A DNA stretch of 64,000 bases from Geoalkalibacter subterraneus (GCF_000827125.1 NZ_CP010311.1:806001-870000), one strand, 5' to 3'. Shown: positions 17,070 to 25,807, counted from the first letter of the stretch. A program made the numbers and translations. The notes: generated from the sequence alone by a model not told the origin.

Positions 17070-18167
17070 ATGAACAAAAGCCTGACCATCGGCAAACACC
17101 GTGTTCCCTTTCCCCTGCTGCAAGGCGGCATGGGAGTCCGGGTATCCGGCGGGCGTCTCGCCGGGCATGTCGCTCTTTGCGGAGGTGTCGGCATTGTCGC
17201 CACTGCCGGGATCGGCCTTAACAGCCCGCACTACAGCGGCAAGAATTACTTCCCTGCCAACGAGCAGGCGTTGCGCGACGAAATCCGTCTCGCCTATGAA
17301 ATTGCGCCTGACGGCGTGATTGGCACCAACTGCATGGTGGCCGTCTCCGATTATGATGACCAGGTGCGCATCTCCTGCGAAGCGGGCGCCAAGCTTATCG
17401 TCAGCGGCGCGGGACTGCCCTTGAGCCTGCCGGGACTTACCGCGGATTTCCCGGACGTCGCGCTGGTTCCCATTGTTTCCTCGCTCAAAGCTGCCCAGCT
17501 GATTGCCCGCAAATGGAAAAAAAGCTTCAACCGCCTGCCTGACGCGGTCGTGGTTGAAGACCCTGATACCGCCGGCGGGCACCTCGGCGAAAAAATCGAA
17601 AATATCGGTTTCGGGGCCTACGATCAATATGCGACAGTGCGCGCCGTCAAAGCCTATTTCCGTGACGAACATGGCCTGGATATCCCGATCATCGCCGCCG
17701 GCGGCATCTGGGATCGCCAGGATGTCGAGCATGCGCTGCGCGAAGGGGCAGACGGCGTGCAGATGGCCAGCCGTTTCGTCTGCACCGAGGAGTGCGACGC
17801 GGAGCCTGCCTTCAAGAAGGCCTACCTCGATTGTCGTCAGGAAGATATCGGCTTGATCATGAGCCCCGCCGGTTTGCCGGGCCGCGCCATTAAAAAGAAT
17901 GTCGAACAGGTCCGTGAACGTGACCTGGGGGTCGATCTCTACTGCCCATCCGCATGCCTGAAAAAATGTTCCTATAAGGAAGGGCGCGAGCGCTTCTGCA
18001 TCGTCCACGCTCTGGACCGGGCTCAGCGCGGCGATGTGGACACCGGGCTGGTCTTCTGCGGCACCAATGCCTGGAAGGCCGACCGCATCACAACGGTACA
18101 GGCCATTTTCGACGAGCTTTTCGATCTGGCCGACGGGCTGCCCGTCAGCCAGGCGGCCAACGGTTGA
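17070..18167 (+). CDS. nitronate monooxygenase / NAD(P)H-dependent flavin oxidoreductase family
   Basis: An FMN TIM-barrel protein of the 2-nitropropane dioxygenase family, 365 residues. Seen: PLLQGGMGVRVSG at the N-terminus, GIVATAGIG, the phosphate-binding AAGGIWDRQDV and QMASRFVCTEECDA. Family members oxidise alkyl nitronates or reduce quinones/enoyl groups. The C-terminal third has a cysteine cluster (CPSACLKKCSY and a later Cys) that core nitronate monooxygenases lack but is common in anaerobe homologues, so the assigned reaction is uncertain. Divergent from the two-component system. Confidence 0.8.
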   Translation: MNKSLTIGKHRVPFPLLQGGMGVRVSGGRLAGHVALCGGVGIVATAGIGLNSPHYSGKNYFPANEQALRDEIRLAYEIAPDGVIGTNCMVAVSDYDDQVRISCEAGAKLIVSGAGLPLSLPGLTADFPDVALVPIVSSLKAAQLIARKWKKSFNRLPDAVVVEDPDTAGGHLGEKIENIGFGAYDQYATVRAVKAYFRDEHGLDIPIIAAGGIWDRQDVEHALREGADGVQMASRFVCTEECDAEPAFKKAYLDCRQEDIGLIMSPAGLPGRAIKKNVEQVRERDLGVDLYCPSACLKKCSYKEGRERFCIVHALDRAQRGDVDTGLVFCGTNAWKADRITTVQAIFDELFDLADGLPVSQAANG

Positions 18168-18235
18168 CGCCGCGATAACGTCGGTGTCGGTGAACACTGA
18201 CCTCATCCTGAATCGACACCATCCAGCCAAAACAG

Positions 18236-18267
18236 GGCGGACCTCTCCGGGGGTTCGCCTTTTTATT
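18236..18267 (+). terminator. rho-independent terminator
   Basis: GGCGGACC pairs with GGTTCGCC (one G-T pair) across a short loop, followed by TTTTTATTT. It ends the nitronate monooxygenase transcript. Confidence 0.7.
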
Positions 18268-18391
18268 TGAGGCCCCAGGGGGCGCCCGGCAACCTGAGAT
18301 CCCTTTCATTGTTGCCATAAAGAGCTGGGCTGGGTTAAGATGCGCGTTTATATGGATTTAGCGCTTGTTCCCACCGGCAGAAGGAGAAAGC

Positions 18392-19510
18392 ATGGCCGCT
18401 GAAAAATCGGATCAGAAGTTCATCCCCAAGTGGATTGCTTGGGAAACGACCCAGCGTTGCAACCTCAACTGTGTACATTGCCGCTGCTCATCGGACATGG
18501 ATGCGGCCGAAGGCGATTTTACCACTGAAGAAGCTTTCAAGCTGATCGATGATATCTGTGAAGTCTCCACACCGGTCTTGGTGCTCTCCGGCGGCGAGCC
18601 GCTGCTGCGCGAGGATATCTGGGATATCGCCGAATACGGCACCCGCAAGGGGCTGCGCATGTGCATGGCGACCAATGGCACCCTCATCACCGATGAGGTC
18701 TGCGCCCGCATGAAGGCGGCCGACATCAAGATGGTATCCCTTTCACTGGATGGCTCAACCGCAGAGATTCACGACAATTTCCGCAATTGCCCCGGTGCTT
18801 TCGAAGGCGTGGTGCGTGCCGCCGAGATCATGAAGCGCAACGGCATCAAATTCCTGATCAACTCCTCGTTCACCAAGCGCAACCAGCACGATATCGGCGA
18901 CACGTTCAAACTGGCGAAAAGTCTTGGTGCAACCGCATGGTATATGTTCATGATCGTGCCGACCGGCCGCGGTGAAGATATCATGTCGGAGCTGATCTCG
19001 AAAGAAGACTACGAAGAAATCCTCGAATGGCATTACAAGCAGGAGAGGCAGGAGGATGACATTCTCATGCGCCCCACCTGCGCGCCGCATTACTATCGCA
19101 TTGTACCGCAGATGGCCAAGGCCGAAGGCGTCGACTTCCAGCGCCGCTCCCTGACATTTTCCACCGGCGGGGGCAAAGGCTGCATCGCGGCTCAGACCAT
19201 CTGCCTGATCGATTGTTTCGGCAATCTCAAGCCCTGCTCCTATTTCCACTCCTCCGTCGGCAATGTCAAGCAGGTGCCTTTCAAGGACCTCTGGTTCAAC
19301 AGCCGGGTGTTCAACGAGCTGCGTGACGCCAGCCTCTTCAAGGGCAAGTGCGGCGAGTGCGAATTCGTCAATGTCTGCGGCGGCTGCCGCGCACGGGCCG
19401 ATGCGGTTTATGGCGACTATCTGCAGGAGGAACCGTTCTGCAGCTACATCCCGCCCCGTACGCGCAAGCGCATGGAGAGAGAATCGGCTGAATTGGCGTC
19501 CAAATCGTAG
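18392..19510 (+). CDS. radical SAM/SPASM protein, heme-biosynthesis type (NirJ/AhbD-like)
   Basis: A 372-residue radical SAM enzyme. The cluster motif is C-x3-C-x2-C (CNLNCVHC, Cys23/27/30), followed by [11 protein letters not shown]-terminal SPASM region holds further cysteines ([28 protein letters not shown]). The architecture matches NirJ and AhbD, which trim propionates of siroheme-derived tetrapyrroles, and it lies directly before hemE. Because hemE, hemH and hemY here give the protoporphyrin route, an AhbD role is not required, so its substrate is open. AAGGAG at 18381-18386 sets the ATG start. Confidence 0.8.
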   Translation: MAAEKSDQKFIPKWIAWETTQRCNLNCVHCRCSSDMDAAEGDFTTEEAFKLIDDICEVSTPVLVLSGGEPLLREDIWDIAEYGTRKGLRMCMATNGTLITDEVCARMKAADIKMVSLSLDGSTAEIHDNFRNCPGAFEGVVRAAEIMKRNGIKFLINSSFTKRNQHDIGDTFKLAKSLGATAWYMFMIVPTGRGEDIMSELISKEDYEEILEWHYKQERQEDDILMRPTCAPHYYRIVPQMAKAEGVDFQRRSLTFSTGGGKGCIAAQTICLIDCFGNLKPCSYFHSSVGNVKQVPFKDLWFNSRVFNELRDASLFKGKCGECEFVNVCGGCRARADAVYGDYLQEEPFCSYIPPRTRKRMERESAELASKS

Positions 19511-19587
19511 AAGGAGGGTGCCAACACCGAGAGCACCCGAGGCACGTCCCTGCAAATGATGATGTTTTGTATTTATTCACATTTCGC

Positions 19588-19690
19588 GGGGTCGTAACTC
19601 CCATGACAAGGGTGTTTGGCGCCAGGGAGGGCGCCAATCAAACGGCCAGGGATGGCGAAAAGTGACCCTTGTCATGGGAGTTACGACCCC
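19588..19690. repeat. 103-bp palindromic element with 26-bp perfect terminal inverted repeats
   Basis: The arms 19588-19613 (beginning GGGGTCGTAA) and 19665-19690 (ending TTACGACCCC) are exact reverse complements over 26 bases. The 51-base centre holds a second hairpin, TTGGCGCC/GGCGCCAA. Partial relatives occur at 38644-38661 (18 bases of the arm) and 51962-52014 (the centre, inverted). No coding capacity. It resembles a MITE or REP-like unit and sits between the radical SAM gene and hemE, where it could form a strong transcript hairpin. Confidence 0.85.
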
Positions 19691-19731
19691 ATGCTGAACA
19701 GTTACGATTATTTTATAGGAGGCAATACCCA

Positions 19732-20760
19732 ATGTCCGATTACCGTTTCATCAAGGCCTGCTGGGGCCAGCCCGTCGACATGACCCCCGTTTGGCTGATG
19801 CGCCAGGCCGGCCGCTATCTGCCCCAGTACATGGAGGTGCGCCGCAACGTCAGCTTTCTCGAACTGTGCAAAACGCCTGAGCTGGCTGCCGAGGTCACCA
19901 TCCAGCCCATCGATTATCTCGGTGCCGACGCCGCCATCCTGTTTTCCGATATCCTCACGCCGGTTGAACCCATGGGCCTTAAGCTCGATTTCGCGCCCGG
20001 CCCGGTTTTCGAAAACCCGGTGCGGACCCAGGCCGACATCGACGCGCTGCGCATCCCCGAGATGGAAGAGGATGTTCCTTATGTGCTGGAGACGATCCGT
20101 ATTCTGCGCCGCGAGTTTGAAGGCCGGGTGCCGTTGATCGGTTTTGGCGGCGCGCCCTTTACGCTGGCCTGCTATATGGTCGAAGGCAAGGGCAGCAAGG
20201 ATTTCGCCCAGATCAAGCGCATGATGTACGCCGAGCCGCAGATGTACGCCGCCCTGATGGACAAGGTTACCGAGATGGACCGTCTCTATCTCAACGCCCA
20301 GATCGAGGCCGGAGCCCAGGCGATCCAGATTTTCGACACCTGGGGCGGCATCCTGTCGCCGGTGGATTACGAGCGCTACATTCTGCCTTACACCACCCGC
20401 CTGATCGATGGGCTGAACCGCCAGGGCGTGCCGGTCATCCATTTCGTCAAGGGCGCCGGGACCATGCTGGAGTTGGTCAAGCGGGCCGGCTCCGATGTCA
20501 TCGGTCTCGATTGGCACATCTCCCTCAACAAGGCGCGCACCCTGCTGGGAACCGAGGTCGCCGTCCAGGGCAATCTCGATCCCACTGTGCTTTACGCTCA
20601 GCCGGAATATATCGAGCAGGAAGTCAAGCGGATTCTCGACGAGAACGGCGATCGCCCCGGCCATATCTTCAACCTGGGCCACGGCATTCTGCCGACAGTG
20701 CCTCCCGAGCACGCCAAATTCATGGTTGAGTGCGTACACCGGCTCAGCGCCAAAGGATAA
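19732..20760 (+). CDS. hemE: uroporphyrinogen decarboxylase
   Basis: Decarboxylates the four acetate side chains of uroporphyrinogen III to coproporphyrinogen III in the cytoplasm. The 342 residues are full length. Signatures: PVWLMRQAGRYLPQY near the N-terminus, FSDILTPVEPMG (active-site Asp), GFGGAPFTLACYMVEG, FDTWGG, GLDWH and NLGHGILPTVPPEH. AGGAGG at 19717-19722 sets the ATG at 19732. It is followed after 9 bases by hemH and preceded by the palindromic element. Confidence 0.98.
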   Translation: MSDYRFIKACWGQPVDMTPVWLMRQAGRYLPQYMEVRRNVSFLELCKTPELAAEVTIQPIDYLGADAAILFSDILTPVEPMGLKLDFAPGPVFENPVRTQADIDALRIPEMEEDVPYVLETIRILRREFEGRVPLIGFGGAPFTLACYMVEGKGSKDFAQIKRMMYAEPQMYAALMDKVTEMDRLYLNAQIEAGAQAIQIFDTWGGILSPVDYERYILPYTTRLIDGLNRQGVPVIHFVKGAGTMLELVKRAGSDVIGLDWHISLNKARTLLGTEVAVQGNLDPTVLYAQPEYIEQEVKRILDENGDRPGHIFNLGHGILPTVPPEHAKFMVECVHRLSAKG

Positions 20761-20769
20761 GAACCCGTC

Positions 20770-21756
20770 ATGAAAGACGAAACCCCTCGAAGTCCCATCG
20801 GCCTCGTCCTGCTGAACATGGGCGGGCCCGATTCGCTGGAAGCGGTCGAGCCGTTTCTCTACAATCTGTTCTGCGACCGGGATCTGATTCAACTCCCGCT
20901 GGGTGGCCTGCTTCAGAAGCCGCTGGCGCGGCTGATCAGCCGCAAGAGAGCGCGTTCAGTGGTGGAAAACTATCGGGCCATCGGCGGTAAGTCTCCGCTG
21001 CTCGCTTGGACCCGGACGCAGGCCGAGGGGATCGCTGCCGCTCTCGGGGAGGAGGTTCGCCCCTATGTGATCATGCGTTACTGGTCGCCGCGCGCCGAGG
21101 AGGTTCTTGAACAGATGAAGGCCGACGGCATCACCCAGGCCATGGTTGTGTCCATGTACCCTCATTACACCGGCGCCACCACCGGCAGCAGCGTCAAGGA
21201 CTTCAAACGGAATGCCGCGCGGGTGTCTCCCGAACTGCGCTACCGGGTGATCGAGCAATGGTATGACTGGCCTGGCTACCTCGACGCCCTGGCGGCGCGG
21301 GTGCGCGAAGGGCTGGAAAAGTTTCCCGAAGAGTTGCGCTCACGCGTGCAGATTGTGTTCAGTGCTCATGCTCTGCCGCAGAAATTCATCGACCGCGGCG
21401 ACCCCTATCTTGAACACGTTCTCGATACCACCCGGGGCGTGATGAAAAGGGTTGGCAACAGATCCTGGCGGCTGGGCTTTCAGAGTCGCAGCGGTCCGGT
21501 CAAATGGATGGAGCCCGATACGGTCGATGTCCTCGACCAACTGGCCGAGGAGGGGCGCCCCGCGGTGTTGATGGTGCCGATCTCCTTTGTGTCGGACCAC
21601 ATCGAGACCCTGCACGAGATCGACATCGAGTACCGGGAGCATGCCCGCAATAAAGGGATCGAATATTTCGAGCGCACCCCCTCATTGAACGATCACCCGG
21701 ATTTTATCGAGGCAATGGCGGATCTGGTGCGAAAGGACTTGGAGCAGTGGCGATGA
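20770..21756 (+). CDS. hemH: ferrochelatase
   Basis: Inserts iron into protoporphyrin IX (or coproporphyrin III in some lineages). It has 328 residues. Seen: LVLLNMGGPDSLEAVEPFLYN at the N-terminus split by loops, MRYWSPRAEEVLEQM, YPHYTGATTGS, the catalytic His in VFSAHALPQKFIDRGDPY and the C-terminal Glu region SFVSDHIETLHEIDIEY. It follows hemE by 9 bases and shares an ATGA overlap with the small cysteine protein downstream. The presence of HemY in the window supports the protoporphyrin route. Confidence 0.97.
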   Translation: MKDETPRSPIGLVLLNMGGPDSLEAVEPFLYNLFCDRDLIQLPLGGLLQKPLARLISRKRARSVVENYRAIGGKSPLLAWTRTQAEGIAAALGEEVRPYVIMRYWSPRAEEVLEQMKADGITQAMVVSMYPHYTGATTGSSVKDFKRNAARVSPELRYRVIEQWYDWPGYLDALAARVREGLEKFPEELRSRVQIVFSAHALPQKFIDRGDPYLEHVLDTTRGVMKRVGNRSWRLGFQSRSGPVKWMEPDTVDVLDQLAEEGRPAVLMVPISFVSDHIETLHEIDIEYREHARNKGIEYFERTPSLNDHPDFIEAMADLVRKDLEQWR

Positions 21757-21944
21757 AAGAATGCAAGGTCTGCAAGGTCTGTGGCAAAGAGTTTGATCCT
21801 GACGCCCCCACGGACGACCCGGCGGTTCAGGCAGGGGCTTTCATGGCGACGCAGGAATGGAATGACGCGGGCGAAGTCTGCCCGCGCTGCCTCGAAAGCC
21901 GCGGCATTCTCGGCATGATGTACTGCCGGGAGTATGATGCGTAA
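21753..21944 (+). CDS. 63-residue double-CxxC protein coupled to hemH
   Basis: A small acidic protein with cysteines in CKVCKVCG near the N-terminus, CPRC in the middle and one more Cys near the end, suggesting a zinc-ribbon-like or metal-binding fold. The ATG overlaps the hemH stop (ATGA), and codon use resembles its neighbours, so translation is probably coupled to ferrochelatase. I do not recognise the family. A role in iron or heme handling is inference from position only. Confidence 0.7.
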   Translation: MKECKVCKVCGKEFDPDAPTDDPAVQAGAFMATQEWNDAGEVCPRCLESRGILGMMYCREYDA

Positions 21945-21957
21945 GCCGTAATTCACC

Positions 21958-22008
21958 GTAGGGGCGCGGCGCTGCCTCGCCCTGGGCGACCCACCGGGTC
22001 GCCCCTAC
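21958..22008. repeat. 51-bp interspersed palindromic repeat overlapping the DnaJ-like stop
   Basis: Bounded by GTAGGGGC and its complement GCCCCTAC. An inner hairpin has GGGCGACCC pairing with GGGTCGCCC over loop ACC (21984-22004). The same 21 bases recur exactly at 42524-42544, near another GTAGGGGCG at 42417. The stop codon of the minus-strand chaperone gene (22005-22007) lies inside the right end. Confidence 0.75.
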
Positions 22009-22907
22009 AACCCTTCTTTACGCAGTTTCTCCAACAGGCTCTTCTGCTTGTCCGTCAGGGTTTTCGGTACCTTGATCCCAACCACTGCATACAGATCGCC
22101 CTGCGGCCTTTTCTTGTGGGCCGGGACGCCGTAGCCCTTGAGGCGGATTCTGCCGCCGGATTTCATGCCGGCGGGCACCTTGACTTTCTTCGTTCCCTGC
22201 AGAGTGGGCACCTCGATGGTGGTGCCGAGGCAGGCACCGCTGAAGGGCACCTCGACCTGCACCAGCAGATTATTCCCCTCCCTTGAGAAAACAGGATCAG
22301 GGGCCACCTCGATCTCCAGAAACAGGTCTCCCGCCTGCCCGCCTGCCGGGGCCGGTCCGCCTTTGCCCGGCACCCTGAGGCGCGACCCCGTTTCAACGCC
22401 CGGCGGGACGCGCACCTTCAACGACTGCTGCTGCCCGTCGTGGCGATAGGTGACCTGCCGCTCTCCCCCTTGAACCGCTTCGCGCAGCGGCAGGGTCATG
22501 CGCAGGGTATAATCCTGCCCCTTGATTCTTCTTCCATGAGGCGTGCCGCCGTAGGTCGCACCGCGGGGGTGGGCGCCACCGCCACCGAACAGGTGACTGA
22601 AGATGTCCTCGGTGCCGAAGCCGAACTCGCGGAAAATATCCCCCACATCGAAGCCGCGAAAGATGTCTTCCTTGCTGTAGCGCTGGTGGAAGTCGCTCTC
22701 GCCGAACTGATCGTACTGCTTCTTCTTCTCCGGGTCGCTCAGAACGGCATAGGCTTCGGTGATCTCCTTGAAGCGGTCCTCCGCTTTCTTGTCGCCCGGA
22801 TTCTTGTCCGGGTGATATTTCAGGGCCAGCTTGCGGTAGGCCTTCTTGATCTGATCCGTCGAGGCGTCTTTGCTCAGGCCGAGCACGCCGTAATAGTCTT
22901 TCGCCAT
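22005..22907 (-). CDS. DnaJ-like co-chaperone, CbpA type (no zinc finger)
   Basis: A cytoplasmic Hsp40 of 300 residues that stimulates DnaK. The J domain (1-70) begins [10 protein letters not shown] and holds the HPD tripeptide in [10 protein letters not shown] Gly/Phe linker ([16 protein letters not shown]) follows, then the two beta-sandwich substrate domains. The four CxxCxGxG zinc repeats of DnaJ are absent, so it is CbpA/type II-like. The ATG at 22907 starts the J domain; the 21 upstream in-frame residues are untypical. It interrupts the + strand heme genes on the opposite strand. Confidence 0.93.
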   Translation of the reverse strand: MAKDYYGVLGLSKDASTDQIKKAYRKLALKYHPDKNPGDKKAEDRFKEITEAYAVLSDPEKKKQYDQFGESDFHQRYSKEDIFRGFDVGDIFREFGFGTEDIFSHLFGGGGAHPRGATYGGTPHGRRIKGQDYTLRMTLPLREAVQGGERQVTYRHDGQQQSLKVRVPPGVETGSRLRVPGKGGPAPAGGQAGDLFLEIEVAPDPVFSREGNNLLVQVEVPFSGACLGTTIEVPTLQGTKKVKVPAGMKSGGRIRLKGYGVPAHKKRPQGDLYAVVGIKVPKTLTDKQKSLLEKLRKEGL

Positions 22908-23040
22908 AATATTGAATCTCCGGGATAAGTATTGTGTTGAAAATATAAATACCGCGTGGGGCAGCGTCAAGGTCGCAGCGCAAAAGGTTTGTCACATATG
23001 GGGTATACCTTGACCCGTGAATTTCACTCGGTTAAGATTC

Positions 23041-23138
23041 GTTGTCCGTTGTCCGTTGTCCGTTGTCCGTTGTCCGTTGTCCGTTGTCCGTTGTCCGTTG
23101 TCCGTTGTCCGTTGTCCGTTGTCCGTTGTCCGTTGTCT
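23041..23138. repeat. heptanucleotide tandem repeat, 14 copies, in the hemY leader
   Basis: GTTGTCC is repeated thirteen times without error, then once as GTTGTCT. The array ends 4 bases before the AAGGAG ribosome site of hemY. Such simple repeats change length by slipped-strand mispairing. Because the unit is 7 bases, each change shifts promoter or leader spacing by a non-helical amount. Confidence 0.97.
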
Positions 23139-23155
23139 AATCAAGGAGCCGTCTG

Positions 23156-24559
23156 ATGACCCGTGTTGCTGTTCTTGGAGCTGGAATTTCCGGTCTGTCC
23201 ACCGCTTACCTCCTGCAGCAGGCCGCTGCTGAAGCCGAGATCGACCTTGAAATCACCGTGCTGGAGAAAAAATCGCGCACCGGCGGCAAGATTCACAGCA
23301 TCAAGGATGAAGGCTTCCTGTGCGAGTGGGGCCCGAATGGATTTCTCGACAGCAAGCCCTGGACACTGGAGCTGTGCGACAGGATCGGCGCAAGGGATAA
23401 ACTGCTGCGCTCCAACGACAACGCACGTAAGCGCTTCATTTACAGCGACGGGATTCTGAACCAGCTGCCGGAAAACGGTCCGATGTTTCTCAAGTCCAAG
23501 CTCATCTCCTGGCCCGGCAAGCTGCGCCTGGCCTGTGAAATGGTCATCCCCCCCAAACGGGACGATGAGGATGAAACCCTCGCTGATTTCGGACGGCGCC
23601 GCCTCGGCCGCGAAGCGCTCAATAAACTGATTGCGCCCATGGTTTCCGGCATTTTTGCCGGCGACCCTGAAACCATGAGTCTCAAGAGCTGCTTCCCCCG
23701 CATCCACCAGTTGGAGCAGGAGTATGGCGGACTGCTCAAAGCGATGATCAAGCTCGCCAAAGAGAAGAAGGAGCAGCGCAAGCAGGGCAAAGAAGTGGCC
23801 AGCGCCGCAGGCCCCGGGGGCGTGTTGACCTCCTTTTCCGGGGGCATTCAGGAACTGACCGATTCAGTGGCCGCCGCATTTACCGGCAAGGTCGAGTGCG
23901 ACGCAGCGGTGACGCGCATCGACCGCAAGCAGGATGGGTATGACCTGAAGCTGGAGAACGGTAAGACCGTCGAGGCGGAAATCGTCGTTGGCGCAGTCCC
24001 TGCCCATGCCCTGTCGCAGATGGTCGATTCCCTGGATGACGAAATCCCCGATCTGCTGCGGGATATTCCCTATGCGCCCATGAATGTCATCTGCTTCGGT
24101 TATGAGCGCGAAAAGATCAGCCACGATCTGAACGGCTTCGGCTACCTGATCCCCCGGCGTGAGGGCTGCTCCACCCTTGGAACCCTGTGGGATTCCAGCA
24201 TCTTCCCGCATCGCGCCCCGGAAGGCAAGGTGCTGCTGCGCTCCATGATGGGGGGCGCCACCAACCCGACCGCCATCAATCTCTCCGACCGCGCGGTGCA
24301 GCAGCGCACCCAGGCCGATCTCAAAGCTTCCATGGGGATTACGGCCGATCCGGATTTTGTACGGATCTTCCGCCACCCCCGCGCTATTCCTCAGTACACC
24401 GTTGGTCATTCCCGGCGCCTTGCCGCCATCAATGACCGGCTTCAGCACTATCCGGGGCTGTTCCTGACCGGAAATGCCTTCTACGGGGTAGGCCTCAACG
24501 ATTGCGTCAATGCCTCTAACCAGGTGGTCGAGCGTGTGATGAAATTTCTGGCGCGCTGA
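23156..24559 (+). CDS. hemY: protoporphyrinogen oxidase (HemY/PPOX family)
   Basis: Flavin-dependent oxidation of protoporphyrinogen IX to protoporphyrin IX (or the copro form), normally membrane associated. It has 467 residues. The N-terminal FAD fold VAVLGAGISGLSTAYLL and LEKKSRTGGKIHSI are clear; WGPNGFLDSKP, PMVSGIFAGDP and the C-terminal FLTGNAFYGVGLNDCV match PPOX. HemY normally uses oxygen, so in an anaerobe it must use another acceptor or act when oxygen is present. AAGGAG at 23143-23148 sets the start, directly after the tandem array. Confidence 0.95.
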   Translation: MTRVAVLGAGISGLSTAYLLQQAAAEAEIDLEITVLEKKSRTGGKIHSIKDEGFLCEWGPNGFLDSKPWTLELCDRIGARDKLLRSNDNARKRFIYSDGILNQLPENGPMFLKSKLISWPGKLRLACEMVIPPKRDDEDETLADFGRRRLGREALNKLIAPMVSGIFAGDPETMSLKSCFPRIHQLEQEYGGLLKAMIKLAKEKKEQRKQGKEVASAAGPGGVLTSFSGGIQELTDSVAAAFTGKVECDAAVTRIDRKQDGYDLKLENGKTVEAEIVVGAVPAHALSQMVDSLDDEIPDLLRDIPYAPMNVICFGYEREKISHDLNGFGYLIPRREGCSTLGTLWDSSIFPHRAPEGKVLLRSMMGGATNPTAINLSDRAVQQRTQADLKASMGITADPDFVRIFRHPRAIPQYTVGHSRRLAAINDRLQHYPGLFLTGNAFYGVGLNDCVNASNQVVERVMKFLAR

Positions 24560-24592
24560 TTTGAGGTGAATAATAAAAAATCATATAGATGG

Positions 24593-24621
24593 TTGACAAA
24601 GGTGGGTCGAGGGGAGATTAT
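24593..24621 (+). promoter_or_regulatory. possible sigma-70 promoter for the TetR gene
   Basis: A perfect TTGACA (24593-24598) is followed after 17 bases by GATTAT (24616-24621), a four-of-six -10 element. It lies about 95 bases before the TetR start. The first 158 bases after hemY hold no other feature. Confidence 0.4.
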
Positions 24622-24717
24622 AGAATGGCAATTCTGGAGAAGGGAGAAAAATAAGCTTTTGTTGTCCGACTGAAACCCGCATTGATTCTGTGTGGGATGC
24701 CCCCAGGTTATAAGTGA

Positions 24718-25311
24718 ATGGAAGCCCAGAGACTGCGCAAAATTGATCCCCAGGAAAAGGTCCGGGCAGTGCTCACCACTGCACGCCGCCTTTTCGTTGA
24801 ACACGGTTACCATTCGGTTTCCATCCCCATGATTGTTCGGGAGTCCCGTGTCAGTACCGGAGCGATCTACCATCACTTCGGCAACAAGGAGCAACTGGCG
24901 CGCAGGATCTATGACGAGACGCTCTCCGAATTTCAGGAGATGCTCGAACAACGTCTCACAGGGCAGGCCGATGTCCTGTCACAATTGCGCGCTTTCGGGA
25001 AGCTGCTGGTGGATGTGGCCCAGAGTGACCCGGAAATGATGCGCTACATGCTGTTTCTCAATCACGGCGAATTTCTCAGCTCCTGTCCGCCCATCTGTTC
25101 TTCCGCTCCTTTCCGCTGGGTGCAGGAAACCATCCGCAACGGCGTTGCCGACGGCACCCTGCGATCCGACCATCCCTTTGTTGCCGCCGCTTCATTCATC
25201 GGCGCCATTCTGCGCACCATTGAACTCAACTACCAGGGGGTCATTATCGAACCCCTCGACACCCTGATCTCCCCCATTCTCGACCACGCCCTGCGTGCCG
25301 TGCGCGCATAA
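24718..25311 (+). CDS. TetR/AcrR-family transcriptional regulator
   Basis: A 197-residue repressor-type protein. The N-terminal helix-turn-helix (about 14-60) contains ARRLFVEHGYHSVSI and the recognition part VSTGAIYHHFGNKEQL, the family hallmark. The C-terminal ligand domain is family-variable; it has three cysteines near residues 122-128 (SSCPPICSSA), a possible thiol or metal sensor. It immediately precedes the ext respiratory operon on the same strand, with a palindrome near that operon's promoter, so it may control it. The start lacks a strong Shine-Dalgarno site. Confidence 0.88.
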   Translation: MEAQRLRKIDPQEKVRAVLTTARRLFVEHGYHSVSIPMIVRESRVSTGAIYHHFGNKEQLARRIYDETLSEFQEMLEQRLTGQADVLSQLRAFGKLLVDVAQSDPEMMRYMLFLNHGEFLSSCPPICSSAPFRWVQETIRNGVADGTLRSDHPFVAAASFIGAILRTIELNYQGVIIEPLDTLISPILDHALRAVRA

Positions 25312-25377
25312 TCTCCCCTCGACCCGATCCCGCAAGCCTCGTCTATCTCATTAAGAATGCGGGCCTTTCCTCTCAAT

Positions 25378-25437
25378 AAGAATTCTATCTCTGCGCCTCT
25401 CCATTCTCTCTGCGTCTCTCCGTTAAAAAATATTTGA
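25378..25437. repeat. interspersed CTCTGCGTCTCTCCGTTAAA-type repeat
   Basis: A pyrimidine-rich tract ending CTCTGCGTCTCTCCGTTAAA followed by A's. The inverted form TTTAACGGAGAGACACAAAG occurs at 30248 onward, beside another copy-like tract. It is non-coding and flanks the first four genes of the ext region on both sides. Confidence 0.5.
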
Positions 25438-25507
25438 ATCGGACAATTTTTTTAAATCTAAAAGTTCAGTCATTTCAATCCCTTAATTCTGCTTGTGGCT
25501 TGCCGAG

Positions 25508-25558
25508 ACCGAATCAACATTCGGTTTCTGTTGACACTAACAAAATTGTTTGTATATC
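25508..25558 (+). promoter_or_regulatory. operator-like palindrome and promoter upstream of the ext operon
   Basis: ACCGAAT and ATTCGGT form an exact inverted repeat with a 4-base spacer (25508-25525), ending 5 bases before TTGACA (25531-25536); TATATC (25553-25558) follows after 16 bases. The layout suits repression or activation by the adjacent TetR protein. The 496-base interval 25312-25807 also holds a short palindrome GACAATTGTC (25603-25612) and AGAATACTCGTTCT, and no gene. Confidence 0.45.
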
Positions 25559-25807
25559 TTGAAGGGCGTCTAATAACAGAAATCAAAAAAAATACTGATC
25601 CTGACAATTGTCCCGCTTTTTTGCGGGTAATTTAGTTTTAAGCCAAAGATTTTTTACCTGCCATGTAGAGAAAGAATACTCGTTCTAATGTTGGGAGATG
25701 GGAAAAGTATTTAAGGGAAGAAAATCAAGGAAAGGAGGTGCCAGAGAAAACATCATCTTGTTGAGAAGGTGAACTCGTTACGTTTTAAATTATCTTTTGG
25801 AGGCGAC

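Noticed and set aside
23041-23138. CRISPR array
   Set aside because: Seven-base units without spacers are a simple tandem repeat.
22956-23156. Small protein with repeated VVRCPLS units encoded through the heptamer array
   Set aside because: The open frame is a by-product of a 7-base repeat, which stays open in several frames; no ribosome site or conserved start.
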